A DNA stretch of 64,000 bases from Rhodanobacter panaciterrae (GTDB taxonomy: Bacteria > Pseudomonadota > Gammaproteobacteria > Xanthomonadales > Rhodanobacteraceae), in contig NZ_BMXT01000003.1 in the NCBI RefSeq assembly GCF_014651895.1, positions 96,116 through 160,115 of the forward strand, written 5' to 3'. Below the pieces are notes generated by a model. The model was not told the DNA's origin. It worked only from the letters and a program-made list of their open reading frames with translations, and searched no databases. Positions 53,540 to 61,401 of this stretch are shown in pieces; within the stretch, counting starts at the first letter, position 1; every line of letters starts with the position of its first letter. The position numbers and the translations under genes were made by a program.

Positions 53540-54112
53540 ATGAAACCAGTCGATCCCGTTGCGTTGCGCAGAAGCCGAATCTATCTGCTGCTGATTGCGC
53601 TGGTGTTTGCCGCGCCGATGATCATCGCCGGCCTGCTCAGTTTTTCCGGCTGGCAGCCGGGCGTGAAAGGCAATGGCCACGCGATCCTGCCACAGCGCAA
53701 TTTCGTCGACGAGAAGCTGCAGGTGAAGCTGGACAACGGTCAGGTGTGGCCGTGGCGCGACAGCGAGCCGCGCTTTACCCTGATCGCGCTGGCCGGTCCT
53801 GACTGCGCCGCGCGCTGCTTCGAGACGCTGACCGACATCGCGCAGGCGCGCGTCATGCTCAATCGCAACCAGACGCGCCTGCGCCTGCTCTATCTCGGCA
53901 CGCCACCGGCAGATGCGAGTAAGCGCGTTGCGATGCAAACCTATTGGACGATGGGCAGCGATGTCGATGGCAAGCTGGCTGCGTACACGCCGGCCACACC
54001 GGACAGCGTCAGTGCAGTGCTGGTGGAGTCCAACGGTACCGCGCTGTCGTTGTATCCGGCTGGTTTCGATGGTCCGGGTCTGCTGCGGGATCTGCAGAAG
54101 GTGGTCAAGTGA
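53540..54112 (+). CDS. Membrane-anchored CX3C protein of the cox assembly cluster
   Basis: 190 residues with one N-terminal membrane helix (IYLLLIALVFAAPMIIAGLLSF) and a periplasmic domain. RFTLIALAGPDCAARCFETLTDIAQARVML carries a CX3C motif in the place where SCO copper chaperones have CxxxCP, and the remainder fits a degenerate thioredoxin fold (VLVESNGTALSLYPAGFDG). Similar genes sit between SURF1 and COX15 in many proteobacteria. A copper or thiol role is an inference. The stop overlaps the ctaA start by one base. Confidence 0.7.
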   Translation: MKPVDPVALRRSRIYLLLIALVFAAPMIIAGLLSFSGWQPGVKGNGHAILPQRNFVDEKLQVKLDNGQVWPWRDSEPRFTLIALAGPDCAARCFETLTDIAQARVMLNRNQTRLRLLYLGTPPADASKRVAMQTYWTMGSDVDGKLAAYTPATPDSVSAVLVESNGTALSLYPAGFDGPGLLRDLQKVVK

Positions 54113-55287
54113 TGTCGGCGCGCTCGCTGAAAATCCTGCGTAATCTGTCCCTGCTCGCCGCGGTGTTCGCGTTCGGGCTGGTGATGTTCGGCGCGTTCGT
54201 GCGGCTGTCCAATGCCGGCTTGTCCTGTCCGGACTGGCCGACCTGCTACGGCCAGGCGACTTGGCCGCAGCATGCGCAGGCGGTGGCGCACGCCGACGCG
54301 GCGTTTCCGGATCGTCCGTACGAGGCGCACAAGGCCTGGCGCGAACAGGTGCATCGCTTCCTGGCCGGTACGCTCGGCGTGATGGTGTTGCTGCTGGCGG
54401 TGATCGCGAGCTGGCGCAAACGCAGCGCGCTGCTGGCGGTGATCGCTGGCGCGGTGTTCGCGGCGATCGGTGTGGGGTTGTACATGCGTGGCGAACACGT
54501 GTGGTCGTCGCTGCTGGCTGCGTGCGCGATCGGTTTGCCGATGATTGCCGCGATCCGGTTGCAGCAGCCAGGCGCCTGGAAGATCTGCGTGCTGGCGCTG
54601 GCGGTGATCATCTTCCAGGCGATGCTGGGCATGTGGACGGTGACCCTGCTGTTGAAGCCGATCGTGGTGATGGGTCATCTGCTTGGCGGCATGACCACGT
54701 TCGCGTTGCTGGCGTATGCCGCACTGCGCTTTGCCGGCGTGGCGGCACCCGATGATCGCATGGCCGATCTGCGCCGGCTGGTGACGATCGGCATCGTGCT
54801 GCTGTTCTGCCAGATCGCGCTGGGCGGCTGGACCTCGGCGAACTATGCGGCACTCGCCTGTGGCTACGGCCCCGGCTCGTTCCCGCAATGCCTGGGTCAG
54901 TGGGCGCCGCCGACGGATTTCGAGCAGGGCTTCGTGTTGTGGCGCGGTATCGGCGTCAATTACGAAGGTGGCGTGCTGGACATGGCCGCGCGCAGCGCGA
55001 TCCAGCTGGCGCATCGCTTCGGCGCGCTGGTGGTGTTCTGCTACCTCGGCTGGCTGTCGCACAAGCTCGCCAGGCGCGGCCTGCGTGTGCTCGGCCTCGC
55101 GATCGCGCTGGCGCTGGCGGCGCAGGTGCTGCTGGGCATCAGCAATGTGTACTTCGGACTGCCGTTGCCAGTGGCGACCGCGCACAATGGCGTCGCCGCA
55201 CTGTTGCTGTTCACCTTGCTGGCCACGTTGGCGCGCACGCAGCGACAGCATGACGAATCGATGTTCCTGTCGCTGGAGCCACGTTGA
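54112..55287 (+). CDS. ctaA: Haem A synthase (COX15/CtaA)
   Basis: 391 residues with eight membrane helices. [23 protein letters not shown] and the haem-ligand His residues in [37 protein letters not shown] and [13 protein letters not shown] match COX15-type haem A synthases. It oxidises the C8 methyl of haem O to the formyl group of haem A. It overlaps the CX3C gene by one base and is coupled to ctaB. Confidence 0.93.
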   Translation: MSARSLKILRNLSLLAAVFAFGLVMFGAFVRLSNAGLSCPDWPTCYGQATWPQHAQAVAHADAAFPDRPYEAHKAWREQVHRFLAGTLGVMVLLLAVIASWRKRSALLAVIAGAVFAAIGVGLYMRGEHVWSSLLAACAIGLPMIAAIRLQQPGAWKICVLALAVIIFQAMLGMWTVTLLLKPIVVMGHLLGGMTTFALLAYAALRFAGVAAPDDRMADLRRLVTIGIVLLFCQIALGGWTSANYAALACGYGPGSFPQCLGQWAPPTDFEQGFVLWRGIGVNYEGGVLDMAARSAIQLAHRFGALVVFCYLGWLSHKLARRGLRVLGLAIALALAAQVLLGISNVYFGLPLPVATAHNGVAALLLFTLLATLARTQRQHDESMFLSLEPR

Positions 55288-55289
55288 AA

Positions 55290-56204
55290 ATGGAACTGAC
55301 TAGAGATCTGATCAGCGAATACTTGCAGCTGACCAAGCCGCGCGTCGTCGCGTTGCTGGTGTTCTGCGCGGTGATCGGCATGTTCCTCGCCGTGCCGGGC
55401 ATCCCGCCGTGGCGCGCGCTGGTGTTCGGCACACTGGGCATCTGGATGGCCTCCGGTTCGGCCGCCGCGTTCAACCACCTGATCGACGAGCGTATCGACA
55501 AGCTGATGGCGCGCACCGCGCGGCGTCCGCTGGCCACCGGCTCGCTGACGCCACGACAGGTACTGGTGTTTGCGGTGCTGCTTGGCATCGCCTCGATGCT
55601 GGTGCTGGCGTTGCTGGTCAATCTGCTCACCGCACTGCTCACCTTCGGCGGCCTGATTGGATACGCGTTGGTGTACACCGCGTATCTCAAGCGTGCCACC
55701 CCGCAGAACATCGTGATCGGCGGTCTCGCCGGTGCGATTCCGCCGGTGCTGGGGTGGACGGCAGTCACCGGTCACCTGCACGCGTTCGCCCTGCAGTTGT
55801 GCCTGATCATCTTCGTGTGGACGCCGCCGCATTTCTGGGCGCTGGCGATCTTCCGCCGCGACGATTACGCGCGCGCGCAGGTGCCGATGCTGCCGGTCAC
55901 TCACGGCGTGGCCTACACCCGCTGGCATGTGCTGTTCTACACAGTGCTGCTGGTGCTGGTGACTTTGCTACCGGCGCTGACCGGAATGAGTGGGCTGATC
56001 TACCTCGGCGGCGCCGTCGTGCTGGATGTGGGCTTCCTGTATTACGCCGTGCGCTTGCTGAACCCGCCGGACGAGCTGTTCCCGATGAAGGTGTTCAAGT
56101 ACTCGATCGTGTACCTGATGGCGTTGTTCGCGTTTCTGCTGGCCGACCACTGGCTGGTCGAGCCGATCGTGCAGCAGGGACTGGTACTGCAGCATCTGAG
56201 CTGA
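55290..56204 (+). CDS. ctaB: Protohaem IX farnesyltransferase (haem O synthase)
   Basis: 304 residues from the ATG at 55290; a TTG at 55284 overlapping the ctaA stop and better spaced from GGAG is the alternative. UbiA-type prenyltransferase with nine helices: [23 protein letters not shown] is the D-x3-D site, then [25 protein letters not shown] and [19 protein letters not shown]. It makes haem O, the substrate of CtaA, and so supplies the aa3 oxidase encoded upstream. Confidence 0.94.
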   Translation: MELTRDLISEYLQLTKPRVVALLVFCAVIGMFLAVPGIPPWRALVFGTLGIWMASGSAAAFNHLIDERIDKLMARTARRPLATGSLTPRQVLVFAVLLGIASMLVLALLVNLLTALLTFGGLIGYALVYTAYLKRATPQNIVIGGLAGAIPPVLGWTAVTGHLHAFALQLCLIIFVWTPPHFWALAIFRRDDYARAQVPMLPVTHGVAYTRWHVLFYTVLLVLVTLLPALTGMSGLIYLGGAVVLDVGFLYYAVRLLNPPDELFPMKVFKYSIVYLMALFAFLLADHWLVEPIVQQGLVLQHLS

Positions 56205-56277
56205 ACCCCAGCGGGCTTGCCCGCGCCGGGCATCGCTGATTTCAGGCAATGACATTGATCCATTCGACCCTGGTGGG

Positions 56278-56306
56278 TTGACACTTCCGCAGCGCAGCAC
56301 GACAAT
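56278..56306 (+). promoter_or_regulatory. Strong candidate sigma-70 promoter of the mgtA leader
   Basis: A perfect -35 TTGACA (56278-56283), a 17-bp spacer and GACAAT (56301-56306). Transcription would begin near 56313, giving a leader of about 230 nt before the first ORF. Confidence 0.7.
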
Positions 56307-56375
56307 GCGCGCGCCTCCCGGCGCACCGCGTCGGTCGGCTCCCAGTCCTGACAAACCAAGGCATATGGACGTTTA

Positions 56376-56540
56376 CCCTAGTCGCAACGTCGTCATCCGC
56401 GAGCATCGGATGTCGGCGACGCATAACAACAAGTTGAACGCCTGCGGCGACCGCCTGCGGTCGGCTGGTGCTTTCCTCGACTAGGGAAAGTCCGGCCCAC
56501 CCCTGACGACGCCATAGGCGTCGTTACGAGGAGATGGGCC
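56376..56540 (+). ncRNA. Structured leader RNA (unassigned) upstream of the small ORF and mgtA
   Basis: Domain 1: CCCTAGTCG (56376-56384) pairs perfectly with CGACTAGGG (56478-56486). It encloses two hairpins, 56388-56421 (CGTCG and CATCCG arms) and 56448-56463 (CGACCGC / GCGGTCG), and so forms a three-way junction. Domain 2: GGCCCA (56494-56499) pairs with TGGGCC (56535-56540) around the perfect hairpin ACGACGCC-ATA-GGCGTCGT (56506-56524). The GAGGAG ribosome site (56528-56533) of the next ORF lies inside domain 2, one base before the closing arm. Position and layout suggest a cis-regulatory RNA, perhaps Mg2+-responsive. I could not match it to the M-box, yybP-ykoY or other riboswitch consensus that I know. 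Confidence 0.6.
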
Positions 56541-56541
56541 C

Positions 56542-56784
56542 ATGAAGCTCCTTCGCGATTCCCTTCTGTTGCGCGCACTGCGCCGGCTGCTGGCTGGCCG
56601 TCGTCATACCGTGCGCCGTCCGTACACCGTCACCGTGCCCGCGCCGCTCGAACGCGCGGCCGCCGGCAACAATGTGATAGAACTGCACCGCCGCACCCCG
56701 TCGGCGGTCAGCCGCGTATCCGCGCCTGCTCAGGCCGATGTACTGCCATCGTCCGTACATCTCGCGCTGGTATCCAGTCGCTGA
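56542..56784 (+). CDS. Small Arg-rich ORF between leader RNA and mgtA
   Basis: 80 residues: MKLLRDSLLLRALRRLLAGR, then RRPYTVTVPAPLERAA and an Ala/Ser/Val tail. A strong GAGGAG lies eight bases before the ATG and is embedded in the leader structure, which supports real translation. The N-terminal ~20 residues could form an amphipathic helix. No family is recognised. It may be a regulatory leader peptide, as mgtL is for Salmonella mgtA, or a small partner of the pump; it is longer than known mgt leader peptides. The 156-bp gap to mgtA contains a GGCCGC-ATGC-GCGGCC hairpin. Confidence 0.5.
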   Translation: MKLLRDSLLLRALRRLLAGRRHTVRRPYTVTVPAPLERAAAGNNVIELHRRTPSAVSRVSAPAQADVLPSSVHLALVSSR

Positions 56785-56940
56785 TGGTCGCGAAGACGAC
56801 ATGCAAGGGATGGCCCCCGCCAGCGGCGGCGCCGTTCCGGCCGCATGCGCGGCCATGCGCACCGACCGTGGCGCAGCTGGCGGATTGATTCCGCAGACTC
56901 GCACCGGCGGCAGGCATCAGCGAATTCACGGAAGCGAGTC

Positions 56941-59598
56941 ATGAACAAGCAATCCAATCAGGCCGTCGCGGCCAAGACGGCGGGCAAGGCTGCGGCAGCA
57001 GTGCATGCGGCAGTTGCGCAGGAGGCCTTCCGCGCGAACGACGAGCTGCTGGCAGCGCTGGAGACCACCCCGGCGGGCCTCGACGAGGAACAGATCGAGG
57101 CGCGGCTGCATCGCGACGGCATCAACGAGGTCTCGCACGAGAAGCCGCCGCACTGGTCGCGGCAATTGCTGCGTGCGTTCAAGAACCCGTTCATCATCGT
57201 CTTGCTGGTGCTGGCGGTGGTGCAGGTGTTTGCCACGCCGGACGACATGTCCGGGCCGATCATCATTGCGGTGATGGTGACGATCAGCGTGTTGCTGAAC
57301 TTCACCCAGGAATTCCGTTCGTCGCGCGCGGCCGAGAACCTCAAGGCGATGGTGCGCAACACGGCCACGGTGACGCGCAAGGCCTCCGATGGCCACAGCG
57401 AGCAGATCGAGGTGCCGGTGGTCGAGCTGGTCGCCGGTGACATCGTGCACCTGGGCGCCGGCGACATGGTGCCTGGCGACCTGCGCCTGCTCAGCGCGAA
57501 GGACCTGTTCATCAGCCAGGCGATCCTCACCGGCGAATCGCTGCCGGTGGAGAAGTCCGCGCCGGCGCGCGTGAGTGATGGCAGCAGCCCGCAGAAGTAC
57601 GACAGCCCGCTCGACCTGCCCACGGTCTGCTACATGGGCACCAACGTGATCAGCGGTACCGCCACGGCGGTGGTGGTGTCGACGGGCGCGCGGACCTACC
57701 TCGGCTCGCTGGCGCACAGCATGTCCGGTCAACGCGTGCAGACCAGTTTCGATCGCGGCGTGAAAAGCGTCAGCTGGCTGCTGATCCGCTTCATGGCGGT
57801 GATGGTGCCGGTGGTCTTCCTGATCAACGGCTTCGACAAGCATGATTGGACCGAAGCTTTCCTGTTCGCGCTCTCCGTGGCAGTCGGCCTGACTCCGGAG
57901 ATGCTGCCGCTGATCGTCACCGCCAACCTTTCCAAGGGCGCGCTGGCGATGTCGCGGCGCAAGGTGGTGGTGAAGCGGCTCAACGCGATCCAGAACTTCG
58001 GTGCGATGGATGTGTTGTGCACCGACAAGACCGGCACGCTGACGCTGGACAAGATCGTGCTGGAGCGCCATCTCGATCTGGACGGCGAAGAGTCCGATGA
58101 GGCGCTGGAATTCGGCTACCTCAACAGCCGCTTCCAGACCGGCCTGAAAAACCTGATGGACAAGGCGGTGCTGGAGCATCGCGATCTGGAGGCCGCGGCG
58201 ACGCGCTACCGGGTGATCGACGAGATCCCGTTCGACTTCCAGCGCCGGCGCATGTCGGTGGTGGTGGCCAAGGACGATGGCGAGCATCTGCTGATCTGCA
58301 AGGGCGCGGTCGAAGAGATGTTGTCGATCTGCGCCTATGCCAAGGTCGGCGACGTCACCGAGCCGATGACCGACGAGCGCCGGCGTGACATCAAGGAGAT
58401 GACGCACAAGCTCAACGAGGACGGCCTGCGCGTGCTGGTGGTCGCGGTGCAGCGTGAGCCGAGCCACGATCGGCCGTACAGCGTGGCCGACGAAAGCGAC
58501 CTGATCGCGGTCGGCTGCCTGGCCTTCCTGGATCCGCCGAAGGACTCGGCCGCTACCGCGATCCGCGCGCTGCACCAGCACGGTGTCGAAGTGAAGGTGA
58601 TCACCGGTGACAACGAGGCGGTGACCCGCAAGATTTGCCGTGAAGTCGGGCTGGATGTCACCCATTCAATACAGGGCAAGGAAATCGAGTCGCTCGACGA
58701 TGCCGCGCTGGATGCGTTGGTGGCGCGCGTCACGGTGTTCGCCAAGATGTCGCCGCTGCAGAAGGCGCGCGTGGTGCGTTCGCTGCAACGTCTGGGTCAT
58801 ACGGTGGGTTTCCTCGGTGATGGCATCAACGATGCGCCGGCGTTGCACGACGCCGATGTCGGCATCTCGGTGGATACCGCGACCGACATCGCGAAGGAAT
58901 CGGCCGACATCATCCTGCTTGAAAAAAACCTGATGGTGCTGGAGGAGGGCGTGTTGGAAGGGCGCGTCACCTTCGGCAATATCATGAAGTACATCAAGAT
59001 GACGGCCAGCTCGAACTTCGGCAACGTGCTCAGCATCCTGATCGCCAGCGCGTTCCTGCCGTTCATGCCGATGCTGCCGCTGCAGATTCTGGTGCTGAAC
59101 CTGCTGTACGACATTTCGCAGCTGTCGATCCCGTTCGACCGCATGGACGAGGATTACCTGCGCAAGCCGCGCAAATGGGATGCCGGCGACATCGGTCGTT
59201 TCATGGTGTGGGTGGGGCCGGCCAGCTCGGTATTCGACATCACCACCTTCCTGCTGCTGTGGTACGTGTTTGGCGCGAATGCGCCGGCGCACCAGTCGCT
59301 GTTCCAGTCCGGCTGGTTCATCGAGAGCCTGCTGACGCAGACGCTGGTGGTGCACATGATCCGCACGCGCAAGATCCCGTTCCTGCAGAGCAGCGCCGCG
59401 GCACCGGTGCTCGGCCTGACCACGGCGATCATCGTGATCGGCATGCTGCTGCCGTACACCGCGATCGGCGCGAAGATCGGCATGATGGAAATGCCGCCGG
59501 TGTATTTCGCGTGGCTGGCATTGACCGTGGTGGCGTATTGCGCGCTGACCCAGCTGGTCAAGGTGATCTACATCCGCCGTTACGGACGTTGGCTGTGA
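56941..59598 (+). CDS. mgtA: Magnesium-translocating P-type ATPase
   Basis: 885 residues, the usual length of MgtA. Membrane helices 1-2 (FIIVLLVLAVVQVFA; IIIAVMVTISVLLNF), the TGES loop (ILTGESLPVEK), the P-type phosphorylation site VLCTDKTGTLT, the nucleotide-binding stretch LLICKGAVEEM, the hinge GFLGDGINDAPALHDADVGISV, and four to six C-terminal helices are present. PLQILVLNLLYDISQLSIPFD is characteristic of MgtA/MgtB (type IIIB). It imports Mg2+ at the cost of ATP under Mg2+ shortage. The ATG at 56941 follows GGAAGCGAG. Control is probably exercised in the long structured leader. Confidence 0.95.
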   Translation: MNKQSNQAVAAKTAGKAAAAVHAAVAQEAFRANDELLAALETTPAGLDEEQIEARLHRDGINEVSHEKPPHWSRQLLRAFKNPFIIVLLVLAVVQVFATPDDMSGPIIIAVMVTISVLLNFTQEFRSSRAAENLKAMVRNTATVTRKASDGHSEQIEVPVVELVAGDIVHLGAGDMVPGDLRLLSAKDLFISQAILTGESLPVEKSAPARVSDGSSPQKYDSPLDLPTVCYMGTNVISGTATAVVVSTGARTYLGSLAHSMSGQRVQTSFDRGVKSVSWLLIRFMAVMVPVVFLINGFDKHDWTEAFLFALSVAVGLTPEMLPLIVTANLSKGALAMSRRKVVVKRLNAIQNFGAMDVLCTDKTGTLTLDKIVLERHLDLDGEESDEALEFGYLNSRFQTGLKNLMDKAVLEHRDLEAAATRYRVIDEIPFDFQRRRMSVVVAKDDGEHLLICKGAVEEMLSICAYAKVGDVTEPMTDERRRDIKEMTHKLNEDGLRVLVVAVQREPSHDRPYSVADESDLIAVGCLAFLDPPKDSAATAIRALHQHGVEVKVITGDNEAVTRKICREVGLDVTHSIQGKEIESLDDAALDALVARVTVFAKMSPLQKARVVRSLQRLGHTVGFLGDGINDAPALHDADVGISVDTATDIAKESADIILLEKNLMVLEEGVLEGRVTFGNIMKYIKMTASSNFGNVLSILIASAFLPFMPMLPLQILVLNLLYDISQLSIPFDRMDEDYLRKPRKWDAGDIGRFMVWVGPASSVFDITTFLLLWYVFGANAPAHQSLFQSGWFIESLLTQTLVVHMIRTRKIPFLQSSAAAPVLGLTTAIIVIGMLLPYTAIGAKIGMMEMPPVYFAWLALTVVAYCALTQLVKVIYIRRYGRWL

Positions 59599-59794
59599 TT
59601 TTCTGACGTGCTCTGTGCTTTGCAGCAGCCATTCAATTGGCGAGGTAATACGAGGACGGCACGGTGAAGAACGGCTCGCCATTTGATGAAAGACGAATGC
59701 TTTATGCGTAACAGCAAATCAAACTCGGAGCATCGCGGTTGAGGTCACTTCGCCGTCAACGGTGTTCGGGTGCCGACCCGCAAGTTCGATAAAT

Positions 59795-61261
59795 TCAATC
59801 CGTGCTGCTGCGCTCGCGCATCGCGTCCATAGTCAGTGTGGCCAGCTGGCGCAACCGGGTGCCGCCGGCGTCGGTAAGCAGCTCTTTCAAGCGTGCACTG
59901 GCGTCGTCCTGATCCAGCGTGTGGCGTTCGGCCAGCGAAGCGGCGAGAGCGCGTCCCATGCTGTCGAAGATCAGCGCGTAGGCGAACGCGTGCAGCACGC
60001 CGCCGCCGAGCGTGCCGAGGCCGGGAAACGCCTTCAGTGCATTGCCGGCGACAGCCAGCACGATCGAGGTGCCGGTGCGCAGGGTCAGCCTGGCCTGTTG
60101 CACGAAGTCCTCAATCTGCACGTCGCTGACTTTCACGCCGTAGAGTTCTGCCAGTGCGCGGGTGAGGCCGGTGGCGAGCACGCCCTGGATCACCAGGTCG
60201 CTGCCTGGCGCCACCGCGGCGAGCGCGCCGACGATCGCGCGGCGTGCGTACTTGCGCACGATGCGTTCGGCCTCCTCGGCGCGGGTCCGCGCTTCCAGCG
60301 TGCCGGTGCGTTGATGCAGGCCGGCCAGCACGGCGTTCTCGCGCAGGTTTTCCAGGCCCTCGGCGCCGGGCGCGGTAAGTCGGTCGAGTGCCTGCAGCAG
60401 CGGTTCGATCGCGGGCTTGCGCTGGCGTTCGACCGATTCGGTGCTGCCATCGGCGAGCTGTCGTTGATAACGCTCGCTGCCGCCGGCGCTGATCGCGAGT
60501 ACCGCACTGGCGATGCCGCGTGACTGCTGGCGCAGGCGGGTCAGCAATTGTTCGCGTTCCACCGAGGTCCACTGATCGGCCTTGTTCAAGACCAGCAGCA
60601 GCGGCTTGCCGAAATCGGCGAGCCAGTGCAGCTCATCACCTTGGCTGCGATTGAGATCGCCGGCGCACAGATAGATCACGGCATGCGCCCGCAACGCTTC
60701 TTCGCGCGCCAGGGTTTCGTGTGCTTCGCCACCGGCTTCGCGGCTGCCGGGTACGTCAGCGAGCACCAGCGTGCGGCCATCGGCAAGCCGGCCGTCGTAA
60801 TGGCCGACGTCGCGGGTGGTGCCGCCGCGCGCGTCGCTGGCGACTTGCGCATGCGGTGCCAGTGCACGGATCAGGCTCGATTTGCCGGTGGAGATTTCGC
60901 CGAACAGCACGACGTAGACGCGCGCACTGGCGCGGCGGCGATCGAGTTCGCCGAGTTCGGCCGTCAACGTGCCGGTATCGGCACCGCGTTCGCGCAGCTG
61001 GCCGATGCGCTGCTCCAGACTGCCGCGGTCGGGTACCGGCAGCGGTCGACGTTTGCGCCGCGGACGCAGCAGCCACCACAGCAGGCTCAAGCCGGCCGCC
61101 GCAAAAATCAGCAGGATGCCGCCAAGCGTCCATTGCAGCCACGTCGGCAAGGCGAGGAAGCGTTGCGCCAAGGCCAGCGCACGCTCGGCGGCCGCGAACA
61201 GCAGCCACAACAACGCGGCCATGGCTAGCGCGGAGAACAGCAGTCGCAGGCGTCGGGACAT
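59795..61261 (-). CDS. Membrane-associated GTPase with DUF697-like C-terminus
   Basis: 488 residues. Two N-terminal membrane helices (LLFSALAMAALLWLLFAAAE; WTLGGILLIFAAAGLSLLWWL) are followed by an Era-like G domain: G1 VLFGEISTGKSSLIRAL, G2 region GGTTRDVGHY, G3 LADVPGSREAGG and G4 LVLNKADQW. The C-terminal ~150 residues (KYARRAIVGALAAVAPGSDLVIQGVLATGLTRALAELYG) resemble DUF697. The role is unknown. The 196 bp before it (59599-59794) contain no recognisable gene. It converges on mgtA. Confidence 0.82.
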   Translation of the reverse strand: MSRRLRLLFSALAMAALLWLLFAAAERALALAQRFLALPTWLQWTLGGILLIFAAAGLSLLWWLLRPRRKRRPLPVPDRGSLEQRIGQLRERGADTGTLTAELGELDRRRASARVYVVLFGEISTGKSSLIRALAPHAQVASDARGGTTRDVGHYDGRLADGRTLVLADVPGSREAGGEAHETLAREEALRAHAVIYLCAGDLNRSQGDELHWLADFGKPLLLVLNKADQWTSVEREQLLTRLRQQSRGIASAVLAISAGGSERYQRQLADGSTESVERQRKPAIEPLLQALDRLTAPGAEGLENLRENAVLAGLHQRTGTLEARTRAEEAERIVRKYARRAIVGALAAVAPGSDLVIQGVLATGLTRALAELYGVKVSDVQIEDFVQQARLTLRTGTSIVLAVAGNALKAFPGLGTLGGGVLHAFAYALIFDSMGRALAASLAERHTLDQDDASARLKELLTDAGGTRLRQLATLTMDAMRERSSTD

Positions 61262-61401
61262 GCACGCATTCTAGCGAGCTTCTTCCAGCCGACTCCGTGT
61301 GCTTGGTCGGCCATGACTGGCGAACGTGCTCCGCTCGCGTCGGTGCCGCGGTTTTGGCACTATCGTGCATTGGGGTGACGCAGCTTTGATCGGAGCTGCG
61401 C

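Noticed and set aside
56211..56224. Terminator after ctaB (GCGGGC-TT-GCCCGC)
   Set aside because: The stem is only 6 bp with a 2-base loop and no T-run.
56484..56495. RNase P RNA-like GGGAAAGTCCGG
   Set aside because: It resembles the conserved GGAAAGTCCG of RNase P RNA, but none of the other conserved regions follow.
59599..59794. Possible gene remnant between mgtA and the GTPase gene
   Set aside because: Short open stretches are present, but none has a ribosome site or a recognisable domain; no inverted repeats of an insertion sequence were seen.
61354..61370. Sigma-54 promoter (TGGCAC...TGCA) before the sensor kinase
   Set aside because: The GG and GC elements are nine instead of ten bases apart, and the -12 box is a poor match.
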